Counted from the stretch's first letter, positions 45,948-55,973 are shown. The stretch is 64,000 bases of DNA from Flectobacillus major DSM 103 (GCF_000427405.1 NZ_KE386491.1:851001-915000), one strand, 5' to 3'. Made by a program: numbers and translations. The notes: a model not told the origin generated them from the sequence alone.

Positions 45948-47261
45948 TTATTCAATAATTCCCTTCATGCTAAAGGCCCTATTAAGGCTTTTAAGAATGG
46001 CTAACTGGCCATTGGTTGGGTCATAATCGAAAGTGAAAGTATCGTTTTCTAAAATATTGATTAATGGCTGAGCCCCTTGTTCTACAGCACCATTGATACC
46101 ATTAGTACCGAGGCGTTGGAAGGTATAGTATCCACGGCTATCACTTGTGATTTGATAATAGATAATGCCTTCAAAGATACTCGTACTGCGTGTATATCGT
46201 AGAGCCAAGCCCATCAAAGTACCGTCTGTACCAAAATAGAAACCAACCCTTGATAGTTCACGAGTAGGAGGGGTTGTTGACAATGCCCTAATGCTACTTT
46301 GAATATCGTTGTACATTTTGGTGTACACGGGGTCTTGGGTGGCAAGTGTTGGGTCAAAGTTGACTCCCGAAAACAGTGTGCCGATCGATAACCTAAAAGG
46401 TAAACTTGGTCGAGTATTTTGTTTAAGATTAATCCTTGTACCGTTTACTGTAAGGTAATATAGCTGCTGGACGCTATCCCAATACATATCTTGGAAAGTG
46501 TACCCTAAAATACTCACAGGCGATTTGAAATGAATACCTTGGGTAGTGAATGAATAGGCCGACGTGATGGTATTTAAGAAATTATTATTGACATAATATG
46601 CTGAGAAAATCTTACTATTCATATTGATATTAATATCAACTGATTCGCCCTTGGGAAATACAATCGATAAAAACTTTCCACTACCATAGATATATTCGTA
46701 AGAACCAGCTAGGATATTGTACAGCTGTCCATTGCCTACACTCACTGTTTCTTCACGTGTCATACGGGTTAATAGCATTTGGGTTTTGTTGACATTTCCG
46801 ACTAATACTACCGAGTCGGCAGTAGCCGATTTGATAGAAAGCTCTTGGTCGGCATAAAACCCTTTACCCGTTTCGCCTCCCCACACATTGGGGTCGGGGT
46901 CTACTAGCAAATGTAAATAAGAGTAGGTATCAAATACCAATGAGGGAGCTTGTTGAGCTTTTACTTGATAGGTTGTTTGAAAATAGTCGGCTGCCGAGAA
47001 ATAGGCTAGGTCAGAAAACATCAGAACCGTGCCTTGGTCGTCGAAACGTAGATAAAAGCTATAACCACCCTGGGTACCGCCATCGGGGTAGTAGGTGGCT
47101 TTCCAGCCAAATTCTGCACCAACAAGGATTTTTTTATACTTGTTGATAATATCGGTAGTTCGCTGATTGGCCGATGCAGGAAATAAAGGATCAACTTCTG
47201 ATTTTTTGCAAGCAAAAAACATCAGTTGACTTAGGAGTATATATAAGATAAATTTTTTCAT
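45948..47261 (-). CDS. DUF4302 family lipoprotein
   Basis: A 437-aa surface or periplasmic lipoprotein. The lipobox ends at Cys18 (MFFACKK). The N-terminal part PLFPASANQRTTDIINKYKKILVGAEFGWKATYYPDGGTQGGYSFYLRFDDQGTVLMFSD is split here only by text: key features are an Arg-Thr-Thr-Asp helix and the FGWKATYYPDGG strand that mark DUF4302. The rest is beta-rich with no catalytic motif. The ATG at 47261 is chosen at the signal peptide; the frame to 47342 adds 27 residues. It is the last gene of a four-gene SusC/SusD operon and is probably an accessory ligand-binding lipoprotein. Confidence 0.82.
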   Translation of the reverse strand: MKKFILYILLSQLMFFACKKSEVDPLFPASANQRTTDIINKYKKILVGAEFGWKATYYPDGGTQGGYSFYLRFDDQGTVLMFSDLAYFSAADYFQTTYQVKAQQAPSLVFDTYSYLHLLVDPDPNVWGGETGKGFYADQELSIKSATADSVVLVGNVNKTQMLLTRMTREETVSVGNGQLYNILAGSYEYIYGSGKFLSIVFPKGESVDININMNSKIFSAYYVNNNFLNTITSAYSFTTQGIHFKSPVSILGYTFQDMYWDSVQQLYYLTVNGTRINLKQNTRPSLPFRLSIGTLFSGVNFDPTLATQDPVYTKMYNDIQSSIRALSTTPPTRELSRVGFYFGTDGTLMGLALRYTRSTSIFEGIIYYQITSDSRGYYTFQRLGTNGINGAVEQGAQPLINILENDTFTFDYDPTNGQLAILKSLNRAFSMKGIIE

Positions 47262-47355
47262 TGTATAGTCATTTTGGGTCTTTATAAGTTGGTCAAACGC
47301 TCTAATAATCAAGGAGCAAAACCATATTGATAAGGACAACATTACATTAGGCTAC

Positions 47356-48213
47356 TTACTTGACATAATTGGCAATAGCCGCTTGTGTGGTAGTTTGTAA
47401 GCTTCTGAAATCGATATTATAGGCTTGTTTGAAATACGTAATAACGATTTGCTCTTTTTGTCGAATAGCAGCTCGCCCTGTGGCACTTGGAATAGCCTCT
47501 ACAATAGCATCAAAGCCGCTTTTTCCTTCTACCAACATCGTGGCTATCATTTCTACAAAATCTTCGTCTGTTCCTGACATCGAATAGGGAGTAATATACC
47601 CTAGTGCATAGGCTTGGGCATCCGAAACATTATACCAGTTAGAGGTATATGTACCTGGTGTAATTTGCTTGAAGGCTACAGGGTAAGCAATATTTTGATG
47701 TAAAATATGTCCAAATTCGTGATGAATTACGTGCAGAGTAAATTTTACGCCATCAAGGTTCTGCTGACTAAAATTATTAACTTCAAACAATACTACTTTT
47801 CTACCTCCTTCGGCAGTACCAAGGGTTATTGTTCCGTCGCTGTTGTAGTTGGGACTTCCTACTAATACGTATTGTTTTGGACAAAACTTTTTCACAAAGT
47901 CGGCACCAGCTTCTTTGACGTACGGCTCGATCCAAATAGACTTTACAGCCTGCATAATCGGCTGTACTTGTGAAATAAAAGGAGGAACAAGCGTTTTTTC
48001 GAGAGGTACTTCATAAGGGTCCCAGCGGTATTTTACTTCGATGTTGTAAGGTTGGGTAAAATTGGTATTTAGCCAAGCATCTAAGTTGTTTTTGGGTAAA
48101 ACTTCGCCACCCAAGCCCTCTACAGGGGCACTCACATCGTCTGATTTGGAGCAACCCAATACAATACTTATGGTGAGTATTGATAATAATAACTTATATA
48201 TGTGTCTTCTCAT
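47356..48213 (-). CDS. Putative zinc metallohydrolase lipoprotein linked to SusC/SusD
   Basis: A 285-aa lipoprotein with lipobox Cys21 (VLGCSKS). The zinc motif HEFGHILH (His165, Glu166, His169, with a further His172) is preceded by a hydrophobic strand, as in gluzincin-like metallopeptidases. Members of this group are described as substrate import-associated zinc metallohydrolase lipoproteins because they travel with SusC/SusD pairs. The likely action is cleavage of a peptide or peptide-like ligand at the cell surface before import. Gene spacing (94 bases to the DUF4302 ATG, 89 from susD) supports one operon. Confidence 0.85.
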   Translation of the reverse strand: MRRHIYKLLLSILTISIVLGCSKSDDVSAPVEGLGGEVLPKNNLDAWLNTNFTQPYNIEVKYRWDPYEVPLEKTLVPPFISQVQPIMQAVKSIWIEPYVKEAGADFVKKFCPKQYVLVGSPNYNSDGTITLGTAEGGRKVVLFEVNNFSQQNLDGVKFTLHVIHHEFGHILHQNIAYPVAFKQITPGTYTSNWYNVSDAQAYALGYITPYSMSGTDEDFVEMIATMLVEGKSGFDAIVEAIPSATGRAAIRQKEQIVITYFKQAYNIDFRSLQTTTQAAIANYVK

Positions 48214-48302
48214 CGTTATAATGATTAAAAGTATAAATCAGTTGGAGTAGTAAACTAGGCTGTTGGATACCTAAGAAGTAAGCAACATTGTACTACAAAA
48301 GT

Positions 48303-49748
48303 TTATCTAGGATTGGCCGCCACACCCGATAGCGATGCTTCCTGTGGAATTTGTAAAACTCTTCTTAAATCGTTGGCCGAAAGTGTTTGGCTTGAGCCAT
48401 CCTGATTGCTATGTGTTACAGGGATTTTATAACGTAAAATATCAAACCACCGTAAGCCTTCGTGCATAAACTCAAGTCGTTTAAAGTTGAGTATTGTTGT
48501 TAGCATAGCTGCACGGGTATTGCTTGTACCATAGAAGGCATTGTTTTTGGCTACAGTAAGGTTGTGGAGGCTCGGCGAGTAGCTATCGATTCTCAGGCTT
48601 AGGAAAGTATTGAGGTCGGTAATAGCTGCATCGTAATTGCCTTTGAGGGTATTGGCTTCGGCACGGTTGAAAAGGACTTCTTCGGTTGTAAATAAAGGAA
48701 TCATATTATAACCATTTCCGATATTGGCATTGGCACTTACTCGTACAAAGTGTTCGTTATATTTAGGCAAATAGATGCCTCGTTCGCTTCCAAACAACGA
48801 ATATGCCCAAAAACCGCCCGAAGGATTTGCCCCAAAGTATAATTGCTGCCCTAGGTCGGAAGGAAGCATATATCTGTTAGCAGCCCAGTAGCGGCCCCAA
48901 TAAGAGCCTGTTTCGGCCAAAAGTAAATTGGCTTTTTCAGATGCCTGCGAGTAAATAAAGCTAATTTCAGTAAAGCTTTTGGTTGAATAATCGGTATTCC
49001 AGTTACGCATATTACTAGCAAAGCCACCTGTGCCTGCTACGTTGCTGGCATGAAGAATTACTTTGTCGTAGTTTTGTTTATACAAATAAAAACGAGAGGC
49101 AAACGCATTGGCGGCTGCTTTGGTAAAATGATAAGCAGGAATTTTGTAAGCTTGGTCACTAATCAAAGGTAGGCCTTCGTTGAGGTCTTTTTCTATCATA
49201 TCATACACGTATGCTACAGTTTTGCGGTCGTATTGCTTAATAACCACTTTTTCGGTTTCGGTTACATACGGAATACCGGCATCGGTACTGGCAGTGGCAG
49301 GATCATAGAATTTGGCAAATAAATTGACCAACATAAAATGAGCATAGGCTCTTGCTACCAATGCTTCGCCCTTTTGTGGTGCTAGTTTTTTGGTATCGCC
49401 AAGTGCCTTGATAGCCTCCAAGGCCTGATTGGCACTAGCAATAGCCGAATAGCAGGCTGCCCAATAGTACTGGGGCGTGTCGTTATCGTCGAGGAGGATG
49501 TCTTCCCAGAAATAAGGTTTAGAATAGATAGGAGGGGAGCTAGTTTGTACGTTGTCTCCTACGTTGTCCGACATTATTTCGCAAAAAGGTGAATAATTGG
49601 CTGAAGGATAGGCACTCACCAATAATTCTGAAATTTTTTCGGGCGTATTAATCTCTGTTCTGTTGTCGGGTACTGTATCCAGATAGGACTCACAACTAGA
49701 AAGGGACAGTCCACTAAGTATGCTTATATATAAGATGAATTTCTTCAT
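48303..49748 (-). CDS. SusD/RagB-family nutrient-binding lipoprotein
   Basis: A 481-aa surface lipoprotein (lipobox Cys19 in SLSSCES). SusD features include the early helix SYLDTVPDNRTEINTPEKISELLVSAYP (shown here in part; key residues Tyr-Leu-Asp and Asn-Arg), TPR-like helices with ARAYAHFMLVNLFAKFYD, VLFNRAEANTLKGNYDAAITDLN, and a C-terminal LKRLEFMHEGLRWFDILRY-like segment starting at 'FKRLEFMHEGLRWFD'. It caps the SusC barrel and delivers ligand. It follows susC by 13 bases. Confidence 0.95.
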   Translation of the reverse strand: MKKFILYISILSGLSLSSCESYLDTVPDNRTEINTPEKISELLVSAYPSANYSPFCEIMSDNVGDNVQTSSPPIYSKPYFWEDILLDDNDTPQYYWAACYSAIASANQALEAIKALGDTKKLAPQKGEALVARAYAHFMLVNLFAKFYDPATASTDAGIPYVTETEKVVIKQYDRKTVAYVYDMIEKDLNEGLPLISDQAYKIPAYHFTKAAANAFASRFYLYKQNYDKVILHASNVAGTGGFASNMRNWNTDYSTKSFTEISFIYSQASEKANLLLAETGSYWGRYWAANRYMLPSDLGQQLYFGANPSGGFWAYSLFGSERGIYLPKYNEHFVRVSANANIGNGYNMIPLFTTEEVLFNRAEANTLKGNYDAAITDLNTFLSLRIDSYSPSLHNLTVAKNNAFYGTSNTRAAMLTTILNFKRLEFMHEGLRWFDILRYKIPVTHSNQDGSSQTLSANDLRRVLQIPQEASLSGVAANPR

Positions 49749-49761
49749 GATTTCAAACCGT

Positions 49762-52700
49762 TTAGATGCTTAATTTTAATGAAAGAGAAACTTGTCTTGG
49801 AATAGGCAAGGCTACCCCTCCCGAAGTGAAAAACTCGGGGTCTTGTCCAAGAAGTTTTTTGTCAGAATACAATAGCATTAAATTGGTTGCCGAAAGTTTT
49901 AGAGCAAGATTTCTCACACCAATCGATTTTGCCCAGTTTGCTGGCAATGTATAAGCTACTGAAACGTTTTTCAACCTCACAAATGAACCATCGGCTACAC
50001 GTGTCGACGATAGGTTATAGTAAGTATAAGGGAATTCTAAACTTTGTAAATTGTTAAATTGACGAGCATCGATAATAGCTGGAATATCGGTAATCTTTTC
50101 ATCGCCAGGGAACAACCATCTGTTTGAAAATTCTTTTGGCATAGCCGAAAGGTCGGTATAAGATTGGTTGAAGCTAGGGTTGAGTCTGATTTTGTTGCCA
50201 CCTTGATACGATACAAAGATATTCAACGACCAGTTTTTATAATTAAAGTTGTTTGACCAGCCAGCCGATTGCGTTGGGTCTACCGAACCTTCATATTTTA
50301 GGTATTGAGTTTCTTTACTTTGCATATCTACAATGGTACTAACTTCGCCATTTTCATTCACAAAAGTTGGGATACCGTCTGAGTTTAACCCTTTAAATTC
50401 TAAAGAAAATAAGCCTCGTACAGCATACCCTTGTTTGGGGCCTCCTTCTGCTTTGGTAAGGTCATAAATCAGTGGAAGGCTATTGAGATTGGTGATTTTG
50501 TTTTTGTTGTAGCCAAAAGTTAGGTTGGTTTTCCACTGAAAATCTTTGGCACTTACAATCGTCGAAGCCACCGAAATATCTATCCCTTTTGAATCCATAT
50601 CGGCATAGTTGGCTAGTTTGTACAACTCGCCGCCAATACCTGAGGTTTTAATCAAACCAATCAAATCAAAGCCTTTTCTTTGGTAGGCATCTACCTCAAT
50701 ACTGATGCGATTGTTGAATAAACCCAAATCAAATCCTACGTTAGTTTCGTATTGTTTTTCCCATGTGAGTTCTGAGTTTTCTAAGTTTTGAATGGCAATA
50801 ACCGATTCTTTTTCAGACAAATAAGGGCGATTGGTAATAGCATTTTTGAAAATAGCCGTCGAGTTTCGGGCATTTCCCATACTGGCTGTAAGGCCATAAG
50901 TACCACGTACCGAAAGGCGACTGATAGGGTCAATATCTTTCAAAAAAGCCTCATCTTTCAAGTTCCATGAACCACTGATATTCCAAGTAGGTAGCCATCT
51001 GGCCGAAGCAGCTTTGCCCAGTTGGTTTGAGCCATCCATTCTGACAGTCCCATTTATCGTATATTTTCCTTTGTATGAGTAGCTTCCATTCGAGAAAAAC
51101 GCCACAAAACGGTCTCTTTTATTTTCTAAACCATAATAATTAAAGTTACTCTCAAGGTTTTGTTTGATAATTCTATAATCTACAAATGGTACGCCACCTT
51201 TATCAAACTGATACCCATAGCCATTCAAATACGATTCCTGGCGGTCGGCATATCTGATTTCTTGTCCAAGCAATACATTTACAATATGTGTTTGGTCAAA
51301 TGTCTTGTTCCAGTTAAACTGGTGTCGTGCATAGTAATTAACCAACTTATCTTCGTTTCTTTTATAAATTCCACCCTGTGGCATTACCACAACAGGTTCA
51401 GCTTCTGGGTTGTCGGGGTCACGGTACAAAAACTTATTTCCTGCTCGTACTGTTGAGTTTTCGGCGGCACGGTAGGCATTGGCCATATTCGAGTTTTCGT
51501 AGGTATTGTTTTCACGAGTAGATTTTACGTAACGAATTGTACCGAGTACGTCGTAGGTAATATTAAACGGAAACTTATATTGCCCTTCTGCCTGAAACTT
51601 TAGGTCTAATTGGTTGAGAGACAAAAAGTTGTTTTTTAGTTCATGGATAATATTGAATGGAGCATAATTTTGTTTAAAAAACTCCAAATTGCCATTTTCG
51701 TCGTATGCCGTCAACGCACGACTTGTATTGAGGGCATAGCTAAATGGATTAATGTCAAAATCACGGTCGTAGCGTCCTTGATAGGCATTATTTACCCTGT
51801 CTTGCGAACTTGGCGTACGTTGTTCACGAATAGCCCCCACTGTTGTAAAGCCCAAAGAAAGGCGTTTACTCAGTTTATAATTGGCACGCATCGTAGCGGT
51901 ATATCTGCGTACATTGTCGGCAATAGTCCAGCCATTGTCGTTGTAAACCGAAGTGGAGAAATAATATTGTGAAGCATCTGTTCCTGAGTTGATACTCAAA
52001 GAATGCTCTTGTGTAAGAGAGTTTCTAAACAATAAATCAAACCAGTCGGTATTTACTTTGGCATAACGTTGTAAAAATGCCGAGCGAGCTTCTTGGGTAT
52101 TGGCCAAGCCAAACTGCTTGGTGTCGGGATTGTAGGTACTAATTAAATCGTACATTTTACCATAAACCCCAGTATTGGCACGACGAGAAACATCGCTATA
52201 AGTAAGCCAGCCTTTTCTTTCCATTTCGGCATATACGCCCATTTGCTCGTTGGAGTTCATGATATTATAGTCGTTGTAGCTAGGCTTCACCATCATCGAA
52301 AAATTGCTTGTATAGCTTACCGTAGGCTTTTGGATACGTCCTCTTTTGGTAGTTACTACCACAACACCATTCATGGCTCTTGCTCCATACAAAGCGGTGG
52401 CTGAAGCATCCTTCAAAATCTGGAAACTCTCAATGTCGTCGGAGTTGATACCCGAAACCGCCGAACCCAACAAGGTATTGGCATTACCCGACGACAAATC
52501 ATCGTTAGATATATTTACGACATCTTCCAGTACAACGCCATCAATAACCCAAAGAGGCTTATTTTCGCCTGTAATAGACGTTGCCCCACGGATTCTGATT
52601 TTAGGAGCTGTACCAAAAGTTCCCGAAACGTTTTGTACCGATACCCCGGCCGCTCGGCCTTCAAGCATACGGCCCACATCGACAGTTCCTGCAATTTTAA

Positions 52701-53217
52701 TTTCGTCGGTTTTTAGCTTTACGGCAGCACCCGTAAACATACTTCTATCAATTTTTTGATAACCCGTCACCACAACTTCGTCGAGGCTTTGTGCATCAGC
52801 TTCAAGGGTTACATCAATAATGGCTTTTTTGTTAACAATAACCTCTTTGTTTTTATAGCCGATACTAGAGAAAACCAAGGTTGCTCCATCGGCTACTTTA
52901 ATACGATATTGTCCGTTGCTATCGGTAGCTGTACCATTTTTAGTACCTTTTTCGCGGACTACAGCCCCAACAATAGGCACGGTATTGCCATTGGCATCTA
53001 CTTCGGTAACTTTTCCCGAAACAGTAATGTCGGCTTCTGTCCTAGCCAAAATACTTCTGTTGGTGGTAGTAGCAAAGGAAGGATTGTTCCACAAAAGAAT
53101 AGACATTGCCAGAACACACATCAATGGTGCTGGACGGAAAAGTCTAATAAAATGTTGCCTTTGGCAGCATAGGAATACGAAAATTCGGAGACTGAATTTT
53201 GTAGTGCTTTTCTTCAT
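49762..53217 (-). CDS. SusC/RagA-family TonB-linked outer-membrane transporter
   Basis: A 1151-aa TonB-dependent barrel. A long N-terminal signal region (to about residue 49, NPSFA) is followed by a carboxypeptidase-regulatory-like domain (VSGKVTEVDANGNTVPIVGA.., GQYRIKVADGATLVFSSIGY). Next come the plug (DEVVVTGYQKIDRSMFTGA, IRIRGATSITG, DASATALYGARAMNGVVVVTTKRG) and a 22-strand barrel ending LSLKLSI. It imports ligands captured by SusD. No glycoside hydrolase is in the operon; a metallohydrolase suggests a peptide-like substrate. No sigma/anti-sigma pair is adjacent. Confidence 0.96.
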   Translation of the reverse strand: MKKSTTKFSLRIFVFLCCQRQHFIRLFRPAPLMCVLAMSILLWNNPSFATTTNRSILARTEADITVSGKVTEVDANGNTVPIVGAVVREKGTKNGTATDSNGQYRIKVADGATLVFSSIGYKNKEVIVNKKAIIDVTLEADAQSLDEVVVTGYQKIDRSMFTGAAVKLKTDEIKIAGTVDVGRMLEGRAAGVSVQNVSGTFGTAPKIRIRGATSITGENKPLWVIDGVVLEDVVNISNDDLSSGNANTLLGSAVSGINSDDIESFQILKDASATALYGARAMNGVVVVTTKRGRIQKPTVSYTSNFSMMVKPSYNDYNIMNSNEQMGVYAEMERKGWLTYSDVSRRANTGVYGKMYDLISTYNPDTKQFGLANTQEARSAFLQRYAKVNTDWFDLLFRNSLTQEHSLSINSGTDASQYYFSTSVYNDNGWTIADNVRRYTATMRANYKLSKRLSLGFTTVGAIREQRTPSSQDRVNNAYQGRYDRDFDINPFSYALNTSRALTAYDENGNLEFFKQNYAPFNIIHELKNNFLSLNQLDLKFQAEGQYKFPFNITYDVLGTIRYVKSTRENNTYENSNMANAYRAAENSTVRAGNKFLYRDPDNPEAEPVVVMPQGGIYKRNEDKLVNYYARHQFNWNKTFDQTHIVNVLLGQEIRYADRQESYLNGYGYQFDKGGVPFVDYRIIKQNLESNFNYYGLENKRDRFVAFFSNGSYSYKGKYTINGTVRMDGSNQLGKAASARWLPTWNISGSWNLKDEAFLKDIDPISRLSVRGTYGLTASMGNARNSTAIFKNAITNRPYLSEKESVIAIQNLENSELTWEKQYETNVGFDLGLFNNRISIEVDAYQRKGFDLIGLIKTSGIGGELYKLANYADMDSKGIDISVASTIVSAKDFQWKTNLTFGYNKNKITNLNSLPLIYDLTKAEGGPKQGYAVRGLFSLEFKGLNSDGIPTFVNENGEVSTIVDMQSKETQYLKYEGSVDPTQSAGWSNNFNYKNWSLNIFVSYQGGNKIRLNPSFNQSYTDLSAMPKEFSNRWLFPGDEKITDIPAIIDARQFNNLQSLEFPYTYYNLSSTRVADGSFVRLKNVSVAYTLPANWAKSIGVRNLALKLSATNLMLLYSDKKLLGQDPEFFTSGGVALPIPRQVSLSLKLSI

Positions 53218-53459
53218 AATGAGGTGGTTTGACTGTAAGATGCTTAGGTCACGATTGGAAGACTCTTTTTATACAACAATTATCGAAAATTAAGTTGAGG
53301 TTATCAAATTTTTAGAGGTAATTACTCAATTTAGGTTGTTGGCATCAAAATCTTAATATACCAAAGCTTTTAGTATAAATGTACATAAATATACGGCTTG
53401 TAGTATTAAATTGTTTGATTTTGTAAAGAGAAATTGATAAGAATGAGGGAGATAATTGA

Positions 53460-53504
53460 GAATTGGTGGGTTGTGAATTGGTGGGTTGTGAATTGGTGGG
53501 TTGT
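53460..53504. repeat. Three tandem copies of a 15-base unit
   Basis: GAATTGGTGGGTTGT occurs three times without change at 53460, 53475 and 53490, followed by a partial copy GAATT. It lies 243 bases upstream of the susC ATG and 88 bases after the DUF4890 stop. Copy number could vary by slippage. Confidence 0.9.
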
Positions 53505-53514
53505 GAATTAATAG

Positions 53515-53579
53515 GTGAATTGTGAGTTTTTTGATAATGATATAAACAATATTAATTTCATCACTAACTCACAATTCAC
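53515..53579. repeat. 14-bp inverted repeat after the DUF4890 gene
   Basis: GTGAATTGTGAGTT (53515-53528) is the exact inverse of 53566-53579, with a 37-base AT-rich loop. The arm shares GAATTG with the tandem repeat just beside it. It may end the DUF4890 transcript. No T-run is seen beyond the arm. Confidence 0.7.
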
Positions 53580-53591
53580 TCATTGATAACC

Positions 53592-53996
53592 TTAAAAAGA
53601 CCTTCTCATTTTGCCTTTAACATTGTCTTTGGCATCTTCTTGTAAGTCTTTAAACTGCGTAAATTGTTCGGGAGTCAAAATACCCTTAATTTTTTCTTCC
53701 TGCGAATTAGCCAGCTCACTAAGTTCTTTTAGGGCTGCACGTTTGTTGCTTGCTTGGCGGATAGCCTCTCTTTTTTTCACTCTTTCCAAAACCAAAGGCG
53801 TTAATTGAGCCTGTTGGTCGGCAGTAAGGCCTAATTTTTTTGATAGTTGTTTTACTTGATTGCTAGCTCTTTCTTCGGGTGTTTTGTCGGTTCTGTCCAT
53901 TTGTCGGTCGGTGTCTTGAGCAGAACTTTGGAAAGCTACGCCTCCAGCCAAAATAAGAGATAATGCCAATACGCTAATGCCTTTTGTAATTTTCAT
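53592..53996 (-). CDS. DUF4890/Spy-like small periplasmic protein
   Basis: A 134-aa protein with a signal peptide (1-26, ending SSAQ). The mature part is highly charged and helical: KQLSKKLGLTADQQAQLTPLVLERVKKREAIRQ and GILTPEQFTQFKDLQ. Two LTxxQ motifs are the mark of the Spy/CpxP fold, and DUF4890 is the Bacteroidota version. It is probably a periplasmic chaperone or envelope-stress protein, by family analogy. It lies upstream of susC on the same strand but 374 bases away. Confidence 0.8.
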   Translation of the reverse strand: MKITKGISVLALSLILAGGVAFQSSAQDTDRQMDRTDKTPEERASNQVKQLSKKLGLTADQQAQLTPLVLERVKKREAIRQASNKRAALKELSELANSQEEKIKGILTPEQFTQFKDLQEDAKDNVKGKMRRSF

Positions 53997-54770
53997 GATG
54001 TTTTTGGGTTAAAAATGGTGATATAAAATGAGGTATTCCTATGGTGTTGGGTAGGAATATTGTAAAAACTTTTGCTTTGATATTCTTGCCAAAGAAAGGT
54101 TTAATATAGCAGTGTATTCCTTTAAAAAAGTACAAAATACCATTAGAAATAATAGAATATTACCAAAAGTAATACTGGAAAAAATTATACTTTTTGTAGA
54201 TTTATTAACTGAGTTTCAGGTATGGCATAATCCTGATATATGAGTAAAAACTACACAACAGTTCTAAATTCAGTGTTTTGTGTAAAAAAAATTACTGTAT
54301 AGAAATGATTAAGTGAAAATAAAGAATCTTGGAAAATTAAAACTTTAATTGAATTAATCGTTTTTTTCTTTTTATATTGCATTCGTAATACAAAAAACTA
54401 TTTTGCTGTCTAAGTTAAAATAATAATTCTTGCCTTATCGTCTAAAATAATACTTGAACATACAAAATAGTATGTTGATAAAATAGCAGCCCAAGTAGTA
54501 AGTAATAGAATTTATCTTCAAAGTTTATTTTCACGTTTTCTTGCTCTATTAAAAATACTCAAGCATATCCTTATTGGAGTTGTGTTTGCTTGTTATTATA
54601 TGAATTTATATCCATTCCTTACTCTGTATTAAAACATCCTTGACATTGCTTACTAAGGCAGTGTGTTTTTTCTATATGGCTTTGTTGCATTGTGAATTTA
54701 TTCATCTTGATGGATGTGCCTCCAGAGATGAGATAAAACGTATATTGGACCTAATCAAACTAATAAATTT
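53997..54770. other. Intergenic region, 774 bases, no gene seen
   Basis: Very AT-rich divergent region between the DUF4890 gene and the AraC-type regulator gene. No frame, hairpin or convincing promoter element was recognised. Confidence 0.5.
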
Positions 54771-55973
54771 ATGATTGTAGTGTTGCACATAGCCATGATA
54801 AGCTTTGCTCTTTTTTGGGGTGTAAAGGCTATTTTTTGGCCAAATGCGATTTTTAATAGAATTTTTGGTAGTATATTATTAATCTGGACATGGTTTTTGA
54901 CAGTAACCTTGTTGATCCAATATGATTGGCTCAACATCTCTGTATTAGCTCAGTTATTTTTGGTCAATAGGCCTTTTTATATAGCTATCCCAATGCTAGT
55001 GTACCATTTTGTGGCTGGGTATTTAGGGAAATCTGAACCTTGGAATAAAAGGAAATTACTTCATCTTGTTCCAAGTATTTTAGTCTTCATTAATTATCTA
55101 CCTTTTTATTTATTAGATGCCTCACAGAAGCGTCAAATTGTAGAAGGTTTTATGCTTAATCGCCATAATTTAATCAGAGAACACTGTGGAATAGTATCAA
55201 TTATATGGTTAGCTTGGTTTGCTACCTTATTAGGCTTTTGGTATCTCCGAAAAACCACTTTGATACTCAACGACTACTATGTGCATCAACACAAAAGTAT
55301 CGACTACGTATTTAAGTGGATAGCTCTTTTTAGCATCATGTTTCTCCTACTATTTTTTGTACAGGGGTTTATCATTACGTTTTCATTACAATTGCTTAAT
55401 AAGTCTAATGCTAAGCCATTTTATGTAGAGATGTCTACAATACATTCTCTAATGATATTATTGTTTCCTATTTATTGGCTATATGGAAAATGGCGTTCGT
55501 CAGATGCCATAACGATACATAATAAAGACGAACCCGAAATCCCCGATATTCCCGAGTTGGTTGATATACCAATTGTAGTGTCTAGTCCGCCCCCATACCC
55601 CAAGAGTTATAAACGAGATAGTATTTCTTTCGACATTATACAAACATATTTTCTTGAACATAAACCCTATCTACAAAAAAAATTTACCCTTAACGAACTC
55701 GCCTTTTCACTTGGGACACAGCCCTATGAAGTTTCGCAGATTATACAATCGGAAACGAAAATGAATTTCAACGATTTTGTTAACTCTTATCGTATAGAAG
55801 AAGTAAAAAGGAAGCTGTTATCTCCCGAATTTAAGAATCTGACTATCGAGGGTATTGCCTCCGACTGTGGTTTCAATAGCCGTAGTACATTCTTTTATGT
55901 ATTTAAGAAGCACACAGGGCTGACTCCAAGTAGTTTTATTGAAGAGTTAAGAAACAAAGGAGATTCAAAATAA
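54771..55973 (+). CDS. Membrane-bound AraC-family transcriptional regulator
   Basis: A 400-aa protein. The N-terminal 245 residues hold about seven hydrophobic segments (first at 1-25, VVLHIAMISFALFWGVKAIFW). A Pro-rich linker follows (about 255-280), then a C-terminal AraC-type double helix-turn-helix (about 295-395: FTLNELAFSLGTQPYEVSQII, then FNDFVNSYRIEEVKRKL, then IEGIASDCGFNSRSTFFYVFKKHTGLTPSSF). The layout implies signal sensing at the membrane with direct DNA binding. It faces the exopolysaccharide genes, which may be its targets, though this is only inferred from position. Confidence 0.88.
   Translation: MIVVLHIAMISFALFWGVKAIFWPNAIFNRIFGSILLIWTWFLTVTLLIQYDWLNISVLAQLFLVNRPFYIAIPMLVYHFVAGYLGKSEPWNKRKLLHLVPSILVFINYLPFYLLDASQKRQIVEGFMLNRHNLIREHCGIVSIIWLAWFATLLGFWYLRKTTLILNDYYVHQHKSIDYVFKWIALFSIMFLLLFFVQGFIITFSLQLLNKSNAKPFYVEMSTIHSLMILLFPIYWLYGKWRSSDAITIHNKDEPEIPDIPELVDIPIVVSSPPPYPKSYKRDSISFDIIQTYFLEHKPYLQKKFTLNELAFSLGTQPYEVSQIIQSETKMNFNDFVNSYRIEEVKRKLLSPEFKNLTIEGIASDCGFNSRSTFFYVFKKHTGLTPSSFIEELRNKGDSK

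Larger units (their letters stand above)
53218..53591. other. Intergenic region, 374 bases, upstream of susC
   Basis: It contains the susC promoter region and, nearer the DUF4890 gene, a tandem repeat and an inverted repeat listed separately. I found no TAnnTTTG element with a good -33 box for susC, and no coding frame. Confidence 0.45.

Noticed and set aside
49762-53217. Polysaccharide utilisation locus for a glycan
   Set aside because: No carbohydrate-active enzyme gene is present; a metallohydrolase and DUF4302 protein take that place.
53460-53504. Tandem direct repeats as a CRISPR array
   Set aside because: The units are contiguous with no spacers, only 15 bases long, and no cas gene is near.
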